Positions 1-5,487 of a stretch of DNA of 9,392 nt are shown here, one piece after another. The notes under the pieces are model-generated. The model saw nothing but the letters and a program-made list of their open reading frames with translations. It did no database searches and was not told the origin of the DNA. The first letter of the stretch is position 1. Each line of letters starts with the position of its first letter. Origin of the DNA: JAUWQU01 sp964605095 (GTDB lineage: Bacteria > Planctomycetota > Phycisphaerae > SM23-33); the NCBI GenBank assembly GCA_964605095.1, contig CAZSBS010000188.1:1-9392 (forward strand), in the 5' to 3' direction. The position numbers and the translations under genes were made by a program.

Positions 1-100
1 CGAATCTGCAACTTCGAGATGCTCCGTAGGGCGCAGTGACCGCGAAAACAGCATATCTCGCGCAGCTTGCCCTCCGTAGCCTTGGCGAAGGAGGGAGGTC
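1..100. other. Gene-free window start with a small hairpin
   Basis: No convincing coding region is seen here. Positions 71-94 can fold: CCTCC (71-75) and GCC pair with GGC and GGAGG (90-94), with a 3x3 internal mismatch and a two-base loop. No T-run follows on either strand, so a terminator is not supported. It may be another repeat-type palindrome, as in the other spacers of this window, or the tail of the spacer after a gene lying left of the window. Confidence 0.3.
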
Positions 101-275
101 GCAGAGAAAAGAGCAAGAGCAAAAGGCAAAGAAGAAGTTAGAGGGGGATTACATGGATTAAGGGATTACATGGATAGAAGCAGATATGAGTTTCTTAATC
201 CATCTAATCTTTTAATCCATGTAATCCCCATCAGAAGATGTTTCTTCTGTTTCTTCTTCTGTTTCTTCTTTTCTC
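101..275 (-). repeat. Dispersed hairpin repeat element, copy A
   Basis: The core (141-231) is an imperfect hairpin. The outer arms GGGGATTACATGGATTAA (144-161) and TTAATCCATGTAATCCCC (212-229) are exact reverse complements, 18 of 18. Inside them lies a second, degenerate pair of the same ATTACATGGAT motif. Reverse-complemented, the core matches copy B (5308-5397) at about 88% by hand alignment. Similarity continues into purine/pyrimidine-rich flanks up to a shared TTTTCTCYGCG motif. The right flank is a CT-rich tract (240-275) running to within 30 nt of the glycosylase ATG. No protein is encoded. The element looks like a non-autonomous dispersed repeat; its mobility and function are unknown. 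Confidence 0.8.
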
Positions 276-290
276 CCCGCCGCTATCCGA

Positions 291-296
291 TAGAAT
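291..296 (+). promoter_or_regulatory. Putative -10 box, leaderless start of the glycosylase gene
   Basis: TAGAAT lies exactly 7 nt before the ATG at 304 (TAGAATCCCGCCCATG). A transcript from such a -10 would begin at or next to the A of the ATG. No Shine-Dalgarno is present between them. The same arrangement precedes ispG. No good -35 is seen; the region upstream is the CT-rich flank of repeat copy A. Confidence 0.45.
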
Positions 297-303
297 CCCG
301 CCC

Positions 304-1086
304 ATGAGCCAACCCTATGAAGAATTGACGCGGGCGGCAAGGCAGTTGATCGCCATCGAGGAACTGCTGGGCGGGCGGTTCATGCCCGCCAAGCGCCGGC
401 CGCTCGATGTCCCCGATTTCGCCCCGCCCGTGGCATGTGCCGCCGCGCTGGGCGATGCCGGCCCGGCGATGTCGGCCGAGGATCGCGCCGCCGCCCTCAA
501 GGCCATGGACGACGGCGAGGTCAAGCACTGCGTCAAGTGCGCCCTCAGCAAGGGCCGGCACAACACGGTATTCGGCGAGGGCGACCCGCAGGCGAGGCTG
601 ATGTTCGTCGGCGAGGGCCCGGGGCAGGATGAAGACGAGACAGGCCGACCGTTCGTAGGCCGGGCCGGCCAACTGCTCGGCAAAATGATCGTCGCCATGG
701 GCCTTTCCCGCGAGCAGGTGTTCATCGCCAACATCGTAAAGTGCCGCCCGCCGAACAACCGCGCGCCGGCGCCCGAGGAAACCGCCGCCTGCTGGGGCTA
801 TCTTCTACGCCAGATCAGGATAATCCGCCCGGAGGTGATCGTTACCCTGGGCAACCCCGCCAGCCACGCACTGCTCAAGACCACAACGGGCATTACCCGC
901 CTTCGCGGCTCGTGGCAGGTAATGCCGCAACTTGCCGAAGGCGTCGGCGGCATCGAGGTCATGCCCACCTTTCACCCAGCCTACGTGTTGCGGTACTACA
1001 CCCCTGAAATCCGCGGGCAGGTCTGGTCGGACCTCCAGGCCGTCATGGCCCGGCTGGGGCTGACGATGCCTGGGGAAACGTCCTGA
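304..1086 (+). CDS. Family 4 uracil-DNA glycosylase, Fe-S type
   Basis: Removes uracil from DNA, arising from cytosine deamination or dUTP misincorporation, to start base excision repair in the cytoplasm. The 260-aa product shows family-4 hallmarks: GEGPGQDEDETGRPFVGRAG at residues 103-122 (uracil pocket and water-activating region), KCRPPNNR at 147-153, and HPAYVLR at 224-230 with the conserved His. Four cysteines fit the [4Fe-4S] ligands: C76 and C79 (CVKC), C147 and C163. The frame stays open upstream to 238, but that part encodes MFLLFLLLFLLF from the CT-rich flank of repeat copy A, so ATG 304 was chosen; this is supported by the TAGAAT box 7 nt upstream. Residues 1-70 are a poorly conserved N-terminal extension, common in this family. 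The gene stands alone, followed by a small hairpin and the PIN operon. Family is certain; the start is likely. Confidence 0.93.
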   Translation: MSQPYEELTRAARQLIAIEELLGGRFMPAKRRPLDVPDFAPPVACAAALGDAGPAMSAEDRAAALKAMDDGEVKHCVKCALSKGRHNTVFGEGDPQARLMFVGEGPGQDEDETGRPFVGRAGQLLGKMIVAMGLSREQVFIANIVKCRPPNNRAPAPEETAACWGYLLRQIRIIRPEVIVTLGNPASHALLKTTTGITRLRGSWQVMPQLAEGVGGIEVMPTFHPAYVLRYYTPEIRGQVWSDLQAVMARLGLTMPGETS

Positions 1087-1100
1087 GCTCGCGCAGGCAC

Positions 1101-1115
1101 CGGCCTTGGAGGCCG
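1101..1115 (+). terminator. Possible weak terminator hairpin after the glycosylase gene
   Basis: A 6-bp perfect stem, CGGCCT / AGGCCG, with a 3-nt loop (TGG) starts 15 nt after the glycosylase stop codon. It is followed by TACGATTTGT rather than a clean T-run, so it would be a poor intrinsic terminator at best. Confidence 0.35.
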
Positions 1116-1190
1116 TACGATTTGTATGGCCCGAGCAGGCAGCAGAAAAACCCAAGGCGCGGCGTTGTGGTGGTCGATAAGATATACGGG

Positions 1191-1206
1191 TAGAATCTTG
1201 TGGAGG
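1191..1206 (+). promoter_or_regulatory. Putative -10 box and Shine-Dalgarno of the PIN operon
   Basis: TAGAAT (1191-1196) resembles the -10 boxes of the glycosylase gene and ispG. GGAGG (1202-1206) is a good Shine-Dalgarno 11 nt before the ATG at 1218. It favours that ATG over the in-frame GTG at 1200, which precedes the Shine-Dalgarno. A start about 7 nt after TAGAAT would give a very short leader of about 15 nt. No clear -35 is visible. Confidence 0.4.
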
Positions 1207-1217
1207 TCGATGCCGCA

Positions 1218-2168
1218 ATGATTGAACATAAAGTCATAATGCACGGACCTGCGGTTCGGACGGCTGGGGTGACTCCCGCCGTGATGGGGGCTGTATTGTC
1301 ACGGCTTGGGGAAAGCCTGCACGGGGCGGTCGATGTCGCGTTTCGCCTGTCCTCCGGCCCAGGCCGCAGGCAGCCATGGTTGCGCCGGGCCGGACAGGTG
1401 GAGTTGAAAGACGCAGAGAAGACGGGCGATCACGAGATGACGATGTTCTTCGAGGCGCCGGCGTTTGGAGACGTCGCCGAAGATTACTACCGGCAGCCTT
1501 CCCTGTTCGGCGAGGCCCCGAGCCGGGAGGACACGGCGTTTGACGTCCTAGGCGATGCCGTCGGCGATGTGCTGTCGGAGAAGGCCGACAGCGATCGATT
1601 CGATGTCGGGCTGCTGAAGCGATTTCGCCGACTGGGCGCTGCCGTCTTCGAGAAGAAGCAAGTGAACGAACTACTGATTCTGGGGCCTCGCATGCCGCTG
1701 GAGTCCCCGTGCCGGCTTTCCAGCAAGTTCGAGGACATGGCGCAGGATCTTTATATGAAAACGCCTCGGCCCACCAGGGCTCGCATCGCGGGTAAGCTGG
1801 ACATGATCGAAGCCAGCACCATGGCCTTCGCGTTGCTCATGCCTGGAGGGCAGCGAGTGCGAGGAGTGTGGCGGGGCAATGAGTTTGAAACTCTTCGCTC
1901 GCTGGTGAACTCGGACGTAGTGGCGGCGGGCATGGCCGTCTACCGACCATCGGGGAGACTACTGCGCATCGACGCCGATGTGCTCGCGCCTCAGCGCGAA
2001 GCGGACCGGTTCTTCGCCGTGGTCCCGACCCCGACAGGGAGCAAGATGGACCTGAAATCGCTATTGCGGGAACAGCACTCCCGCGGGGGCATGGCGGCAG
2101 TCTGGGGCAGACTCCCGGCGGAGGAGACCGATGAGGAATTCCTGACCGCCGTGGCGGAGATGGGTTGA
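1218..2168 (+). CDS. Uncharacterised partner protein of the PIN nuclease, possible antitoxin
   Basis: Function unknown; I can assign no named family. The 316-aa product has no signal peptide or membrane segment. Residues about 35-100 hold an RRQPWLRRA stretch and FFEAPAFGDVAEDYY (78-92). Residues 106-145 are acidic and helical (DTAFDVLGDAVGDVL, then DSDRFDVGLLKRF). Residues 184-252 look like a compact beta-rich domain: ARIAGKLDMIEAS, a charged ..QRVRGVW strand, then AVYRPSGRLLRIDAD. That could be an OB-like fold, but this is a guess from the strand pattern. The tail is AEETDEEFLTAVAEM. The gene ends 6 nt before the PIN gene, so the two are almost surely co-transcribed and probably translationally coupled. 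An antitoxin or specificity subunit is plausible but unproven, and much larger than usual VapB antitoxins. GTG 1200 is an alternative start; ATG 1218 has the GGAGG. Confidence 0.8.
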   Translation: MIEHKVIMHGPAVRTAGVTPAVMGAVLSRLGESLHGAVDVAFRLSSGPGRRQPWLRRAGQVELKDAEKTGDHEMTMFFEAPAFGDVAEDYYRQPSLFGEAPSREDTAFDVLGDAVGDVLSEKADSDRFDVGLLKRFRRLGAAVFEKKQVNELLILGPRMPLESPCRLSSKFEDMAQDLYMKTPRPTRARIAGKLDMIEASTMAFALLMPGGQRVRGVWRGNEFETLRSLVNSDVVAAGMAVYRPSGRLLRIDADVLAPQREADRFFAVVPTPTGSKMDLKSLLREQHSRGGMAAVWGRLPAEETDEEFLTAVAEMG

Positions 2169-2174
2169 CGACCT

Positions 2175-2660
2175 ATGGTCACGTCTTCCTCTACTCCGGC
2201 GCCGTCCGATGTAGTGCTGTTGGACACAAACATACTGCTGATCTACGCGCGAGCCGGGGAGCCTTCGCGGCAACTGGAAGCGCAGTTGGGGCTTCAGAGC
2301 GGACGCGTCCAGGGATTCATCTCCGTCATCTGCATTGGTGAGGTGCTGGCTTTCGCTCAGAAGTACAACTGGGGGCAGACTCGCAGGGAGGCGCTAATGG
2401 AATTGCTCAGGGTGAAACTGGTCCCGGTCGACATCAACCGCCCGGAGATCTTCGCGGCCTATGCGGACATTGACAATTACTGCGAGAAAGTGATGAAACC
2501 GGCGCGGCGCATTGGGCAGAACGACCTCTGGCTCGCGGCCACTGCTCATGTGTTGCAGTGCGAGTTGGTAACCACCGACAGGGATTTCGACCACCTGCAT
2601 GAGGTCAAGATGCGCCGTCGCTGGATCGACCCTTCATCCCTGGTCCCGCGGAAATCATGA
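2175..2660 (+). CDS. PIN-domain ribonuclease, VapC-like
   Basis: A 161-aa single-domain PIN protein, expected to be a Mg2+/Mn2+-dependent endoribonuclease. All acidic active-site positions are visible: D17 (LLDTN), E56 (VICIGEVL), D117 (GQNDLWLAATA) and D135 (TTDRDFDHL). The ND.W.AATA and TTDRDF motifs are typical of VapC-type toxins. Length is slightly above the usual 130-140 aa because of a 12-residue N-terminal extension and a C-terminal RRRWIDPSS tail. It follows the unknown 316-aa protein by 6 nt, in the antitoxin-first order typical of toxin-antitoxin operons. No strong Shine-Dalgarno sits at this ATG, only GGAG about 17 nt away, so coupling to the upstream gene is likely. Sampled lines have 53-60% GC against about 70% in a sampled ribF line, compatible with horizontal acquisition. 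Its RNA target and toxicity cannot be read from sequence. Confidence 0.88.
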   Translation: MVTSSSTPAPSDVVLLDTNILLIYARAGEPSRQLEAQLGLQSGRVQGFISVICIGEVLAFAQKYNWGQTRREALMELLRVKLVPVDINRPEIFAAYADIDNYCEKVMKPARRIGQNDLWLAATAHVLQCELVTTDRDFDHLHEVKMRRRWIDPSSLVPRKS

Positions 2661-2689
2661 CCCAGACTGCTTCGTAAATCCTGGGCCGG

Positions 2690-3787
2690 CTATTGCCTTT
2701 CCGCCCCTATCTTCCGCACTTCTTCCACCACAGCCTGGACCATTTCCTCCAGCCCAACCGTCCGCAGCCGTTTGCCGCGGCTGTACAGCACGGCCTTGCC
2801 CTTGCCGGCGCAGACGGCCACATCGGCGCCCTCGGCCTCGCCGGGCCCGTTGACCACGCAGCCCATGACCGCCACGCTCACGGGGAAGTCCAGGCCCGCA
2901 AGCGCCTGGCGGACCTGCTCAACGATCGGCTCCATGTCCATCTGCGCCCGCCCGCAGGTTGGGCAGGCGATAAGCTCCAGGCCCTTTCGCGGCCGCAATC
3001 GTAACGAGTAAAGCAGTTCCAGCGCCGCGGCGACCTCCGCCGTCGGGTCGCCGGCGTAGGAGATTCGGATCGTGTCGCCGATTCCCTCGCAAAGCAGCGC
3101 GCCAAGTGCGGCGGCTGAGCGAATGGCGCCCGTGGCGGCCGTGCCCGCGTGCGTCACTCCGAGGTGGAGCGGGTAGTCCCACCGCTGAGCCATGCGCCGG
3201 TTGGCGGCCACGGTTGTCACCGCGTCGTGGCTCTTGGCGGACAGCACCAGGTTCTGGAAGTCCGCCTCCTGGAAGACCTCCAGGTACTCGGCCATTTTCT
3301 CGACCATCAACTCATCCAGCGGCCTGGCCAGGTCGGCGGCGTGTCGCGCGTCGTCGGTGCGGTCGATGATGGAGCCTTCGTTCACGCCCACGCGGATGGC
3401 GACGCCGGCGGCGGCGGCGGAGGCGATTACGCGCCGGACCTGCCCGCGGTCGCGGATGTTGCCTGGGTTGAGGCGGATTTTGGCGACGCCCGCGTCGATG
3501 GCCTCGAGCGCTCGGTCGAAGTGGAAATGCACATCGGCCACGATGGGCACGGGCGAGGCCGCGACGATTCTCTTCAGGGCGGCGGTGTCCGCCTTTGTGG
3601 GTACAGCCACGCGAACGAGATCGGCCCCGGCCTCGGCCAGGCGGTTCACCTGGGCAATCGTCGCATCGGCGTCGGCGGTCTTCGTGTTGGTCATGCTTTG
3701 CACGGCCACCGGCGCGCCGCCGCCTATAACCACGCTGCCGACCTGCACCGCCCGCGACGCCCGCCGCTTGATTTCGGGATAGATCAT
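2690..3787 (-). CDS. ispG: 4-hydroxy-3-methylbut-2-en-1-yl diphosphate synthase (GcpE)
   Basis: Catalyses the [4Fe-4S]-dependent reductive conversion of MEcPP to HMBPP, the penultimate step of the MEP isoprenoid pathway, in the cytoplasm. The 365-aa product is the usual length for the short bacterial form, without the large insert of plant and chlamydial types. An N-terminal TIM-barrel part shows VQSMTNT (29-35), ADVHFHFDRALEAID (84-98), RLNPGNI (105-111) and GVNEGS (134-139). The C-terminal ferredoxin-reductase-like part carries the cluster ligands C275 and C278 (CPTCGR) and C310 (GCVVNGPGE), with the conserved Glu at 317. ATG 3787 fits the family N-terminus and has TAAAAT 7 nt upstream with no Shine-Dalgarno, suggesting a leaderless mRNA. 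It converges with the PIN operon, leaving only 29 bp between stop codons. A 473-bp repeat-rich spacer separates it from nrnA. Confidence 0.97.
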   Translation of the reverse strand: MIYPEIKRRASRAVQVGSVVIGGGAPVAVQSMTNTKTADADATIAQVNRLAEAGADLVRVAVPTKADTAALKRIVAASPVPIVADVHFHFDRALEAIDAGVAKIRLNPGNIRDRGQVRRVIASAAAAGVAIRVGVNEGSIIDRTDDARHAADLARPLDELMVEKMAEYLEVFQEADFQNLVLSAKSHDAVTTVAANRRMAQRWDYPLHLGVTHAGTAATGAIRSAAALGALLCEGIGDTIRISYAGDPTAEVAAALELLYSLRLRPRKGLELIACPTCGRAQMDMEPIVEQVRQALAGLDFPVSVAVMGCVVNGPGEAEGADVAVCAGKGKAVLYSRGKRLRTVGLEEMVQAVVEEVRKIGAERQ

Positions 3788-3794
3788 GCCGGGG

Positions 3795-3800
3795 ATTTTA
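3795..3800 (-). promoter_or_regulatory. Putative -10 box of ispG, leaderless start
   Basis: On the minus strand TAAAAT is followed by CCCCGGC and then the ispG ATG, again a 7-nt gap. With a 17-nt spacer the -35 hexamer would be TTACCT (3818-3823), matching TTGACA at three positions. That hexamer lies inside the heptamer tandem repeat. There is no Shine-Dalgarno between the box and the start codon. Confidence 0.45.
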
Positions 3801-3813
3801 CAGGGAAAGAAGG

Positions 3814-3841
3814 TAGTAGGTAATAGGTAATAAGTAGTAGG
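3814..3841. repeat. Tandem heptamer repeat, four TARTARG units
   Basis: Four back-to-back 7-bp units lie on the plus strand: TAGTAGG (3814-3820), TAATAGG (3821-3827), TAATAAG (3828-3834) and TAGTAGG (3835-3841). They sit 27-54 bp upstream of the ispG ATG, over the expected -35 region. Read on the minus strand the units are CCTACTA-like and continue the CT-rich character seen upstream of the glycosylase and nrnA genes. Unit number could vary by slippage. Confidence 0.75.
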
Positions 3842-3868
3842 GTAGAAGAAGCAGAGACGGGGGAAGTA

Positions 3869-4233
3869 ATCCGTAAGACAGAAGAACCCCCCGGAGCTTG
3901 GAGCCCCCGGTGTGCCCCAAGTCCAGGAATAGCGTCAGTGACAGAAGACCTGATTCTTAGCCCCGTTCACGGGGCTTCGCCCCGCGATAGCGGGGTTTAG
4001 ACCAGGCCTTTCAGGCCTGGGTCCACGATATTGGCCATTCCTGTCAGCACGCTTCAGCGCGCTTACCAGTGTTCGGGAGCCTTTAGGCTAAAGCCCCGAG
4101 AAAGCGCGCTGAAGCGTGCTGAACATCAGTGATGCTCGTGCCACCCAGGCCTGAAAGGCCTGGGCTAAACCCGCCTTCGGCGGTCAAAGCCCCGTGAACG
4201 GGGCTGAAGAGCAGTCGCTACACACTTACGGAT
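3869..4233. repeat. REP/BIME-like nested palindrome element with 9-bp terminal inverted repeat
   Basis: This non-coding spacer folds almost completely on itself. The outer ends are ATCCGTAAG (3869-3877) and CTTACGGAT (4225-4233). Inside are three exact arm pairs: AGCCCCGTTCACGGGGCTT (3959-3977) with 4187-4205; a 21-bp pair, 4002-4022 with 4143-4163, centred on CCAGGCCTTTCAGGCCTGG; and CAGCACGCTTCAGCGCGCTT (4045-4064) with 4102-4121. The regions between arms also align (TTTAGACC / TTTAGCCC). Each arm is itself a palindrome or near-palindrome with a TTCA-type centre, as is the innermost AGCCTTTAGGCT (4079-4090). No ORF or transposase is present. The architecture resembles REP/BIME clusters, which in other bacteria are moved by RAYT (Y1) transposases. 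It may also stop transcription leaving nrnA. Confidence 0.85.
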
Positions 4234-4260
4234 AGCAATCCCTGGGAAGCCCTGGAATCC

Positions 4261-5250
4261 CTAAAGCTCCAACTCCGCTTCGCACGCCTTCACGAGTTTC
4301 GCCGCCAGGGCATCAACTTCGCCATCGGCGCGGAGTCCGGCGGCCCGAACGTGCCCGCCGCCGCCGAAACGCCTTGCGATGGCCGCGATGTCAACGCCGC
4401 CCCGGCTGCGAAGGCTCACGCGGACGCACCGCCCGCCGTTGTCGGGCGTCTGCACGAGCAGCATCGACACCTCGACGCAGCCCATTCGCAATGGCTCGTT
4501 GACGATGTTCTCCGTCTCGTCCTGGCGGGCGCCGGTCTCGGCGAAGTCGGCCAGGCGGAGCTTCATCGTCGCGATGGCCCCGGCGGCGGGCAGTTCCAGG
4601 CTCGCAAGCGCCCGGCTCAGCAGCTTCATCCGCTCCGGCCGGTCGGCCTGGAAAAGCCGCCGGTAGAGCTTGTCGCACTCGACGCCGGCGTCGAAGAGCC
4701 TGGCCGCGGCGCGAAGGCACCGCCCGTCGGTGTTCGAGAAACGGAACCAACCGGTGTCGGTGGTCATGGCGGTCAGAAGCGCCTCGGCTGTCTTGAGATC
4801 CACCGGCCAGCCCAGCGCATCAAGCAACTCGCCGATCATGACCCCAGCCGCGGCGGCCGAGGCGTCCAGCCAGCGCACCGCTCCGATGTCGTCAGTCGTG
4901 GCGTGGTGGTCGATGACCACGATTTTCCCCCTGGCCTGGGCAAGCGCATCGTCCAGCCCGTCGAGTTGGGCGAAGGCGCAGGTGTCCACGATGATGACGG
5001 CGTCGGCCCAGCCCGCCAGTTCCGCGAACCTCTCCGCCGGCGCGGGCCGGCAGTCAGCCAGGAGGAAGTCGTACCTGGCCGGCACTTCACTGGGCACGAG
5101 CGCGGCGGTTTGTTTGCCGGCTGACCTGGCAGCCCCGCAAAGCGCAGCCATCGAGCCCAGCGCGTCGCCGTCCGGGCGCGCATGCGTCACAACCAGCAGC
5201 CTTGCCGCCGCCGATAACCGCCGCATGATTTCACGCATCTGTTCGTTCAT
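4261..5250 (-). CDS. nrnA: DHH/DHHA1 phosphoesterase, NrnA-type nano-RNase / pAp phosphatase
   Basis: Likely degrades 2-5-nt RNA oligonucleotides from the 5' end and/or dephosphorylates pAp, in the cytoplasm. The 329-aa product matches NrnA length. The DHH domain (about 15-190) has all metal-binding motifs: THARPDGDALGS with H23, D27 and D29; VDTC with D89; DHH at 114-116; and TTDTGWFRFSNT with D165. The DHHA1 domain ends in RRFGGGGHVRAAG, with GGGGH at 296-300 for substrate binding. ATG 5250 was chosen; a TTG at 5256 is in frame but less likely. No Shine-Dalgarno is seen; an AT-rich stretch (GATAAATAACTATTG) lies just upstream. Repeat copy B ends 58 nt before the start, and the leader resembles that of the glycosylase gene. 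In many bacteria nrnA neighbours rbfA, truB and ribF; here ribF is upstream on the same strand. Oligoribonuclease versus pAp preference cannot be decided. Confidence 0.93.
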   Translation of the reverse strand: MNEQMREIMRRLSAAARLLVVTHARPDGDALGSMAALCGAARSAGKQTAALVPSEVPARYDFLLADCRPAPAERFAELAGWADAVIIVDTCAFAQLDGLDDALAQARGKIVVIDHHATTDDIGAVRWLDASAAAAGVMIGELLDALGWPVDLKTAEALLTAMTTDTGWFRFSNTDGRCLRAAARLFDAGVECDKLYRRLFQADRPERMKLLSRALASLELPAAGAIATMKLRLADFAETGARQDETENIVNEPLRMGCVEVSMLLVQTPDNGGRCVRVSLRSRGGVDIAAIARRFGGGGHVRAAGLRADGEVDALAAKLVKACEAELEL

Positions 5251-5270
5251 GGACAATAGTTATTTATCGC

Positions 5271-5445
5271 GGAGGCCGAGGAGAAAAAGCAAAAGAAACA
5301 TCTTTAGATGGGGATTACATGGATTCAAAGATTACATGGATTAAGAAACTTACATATGCTTCTATCCATATAATCCTCTAATCCTCTAATCCCCCTCAAT
5401 GCTTTTTCTTCTTCTCAATCCTTCTTCTCTCTTCTTTTCTCCGCG
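5271..5445 (+). repeat. Dispersed hairpin repeat element, copy B
   Basis: The core 5308-5397 (starting ATGGGGATTACATGGATT, ending TAATCCCCCTC) is about 88% identical to the reverse complement of copy A (231-141) by hand alignment. The differences are substitutions and one single-base gap. Its outer arms still pair, less perfectly than in copy A. The purine-rich left flank (5271-5307) and CT-rich right flank (5398-5445) also correspond to copy A. The element fills most of the 237-bp ribF-nrnA spacer. Its ATGGGG end faces the nrnA start codon, as copy A's faces the glycosylase start codon. Confidence 0.8.
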
Positions 5446-5454
5446 TTCTCCGCG
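5437..5454. repeat. Tandem 9-mer TTCTCCGCG x2
   Basis: Two adjacent exact copies of TTCTCCGCG (5437-5445, 5446-5454) are followed by the related CCCTTTGCG. They lie between repeat copy B and the 3' end of ribF. On the minus strand this reads as CGCGGAGAA-type repeats just downstream of ribF. It looks like low-complexity spacer DNA of the kind often seen between genes in environmental genomes. Confidence 0.5.
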
Positions 5455-5487
5455 CCCTTTGCGTGAGACCTTTCTTTTTCTCGCCGC

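Noticed and set aside
238..303. N-terminal extension of the glycosylase starting MFLLFLLLFLLF, resembling a signal or membrane segment
   Set aside because: It is the translation of the CT-rich flank of repeat copy A; a DNA repair enzyme should be cytoplasmic, and ATG 304 has a -10-like box 7 nt upstream.
2661..2685. Possible bidirectional terminator between the PIN gene and ispG (CCCAG ... CTGGG)
   Set aside because: Only a 5-bp stem with a 15-nt loop and no T-run on either strand.
3149..3823. 224-codon open frame antisense to ispG
   Set aside because: It is a shadow of high-GC codon bias opposite a certain ispG gene; the translation has no recognisable motif.
3814..4233. CRISPR array in the nrnA-ispG spacer
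   Set aside because: The repeats are tandem heptamers or mirrored palindromes; there are no regularly spaced direct repeats with unique spacers and no cas genes.
4351..5124. 257-codon open frame antisense to nrnA
   Set aside because: nrnA carries every DHH/DHHA1 motif on the other strand; this frame has none.
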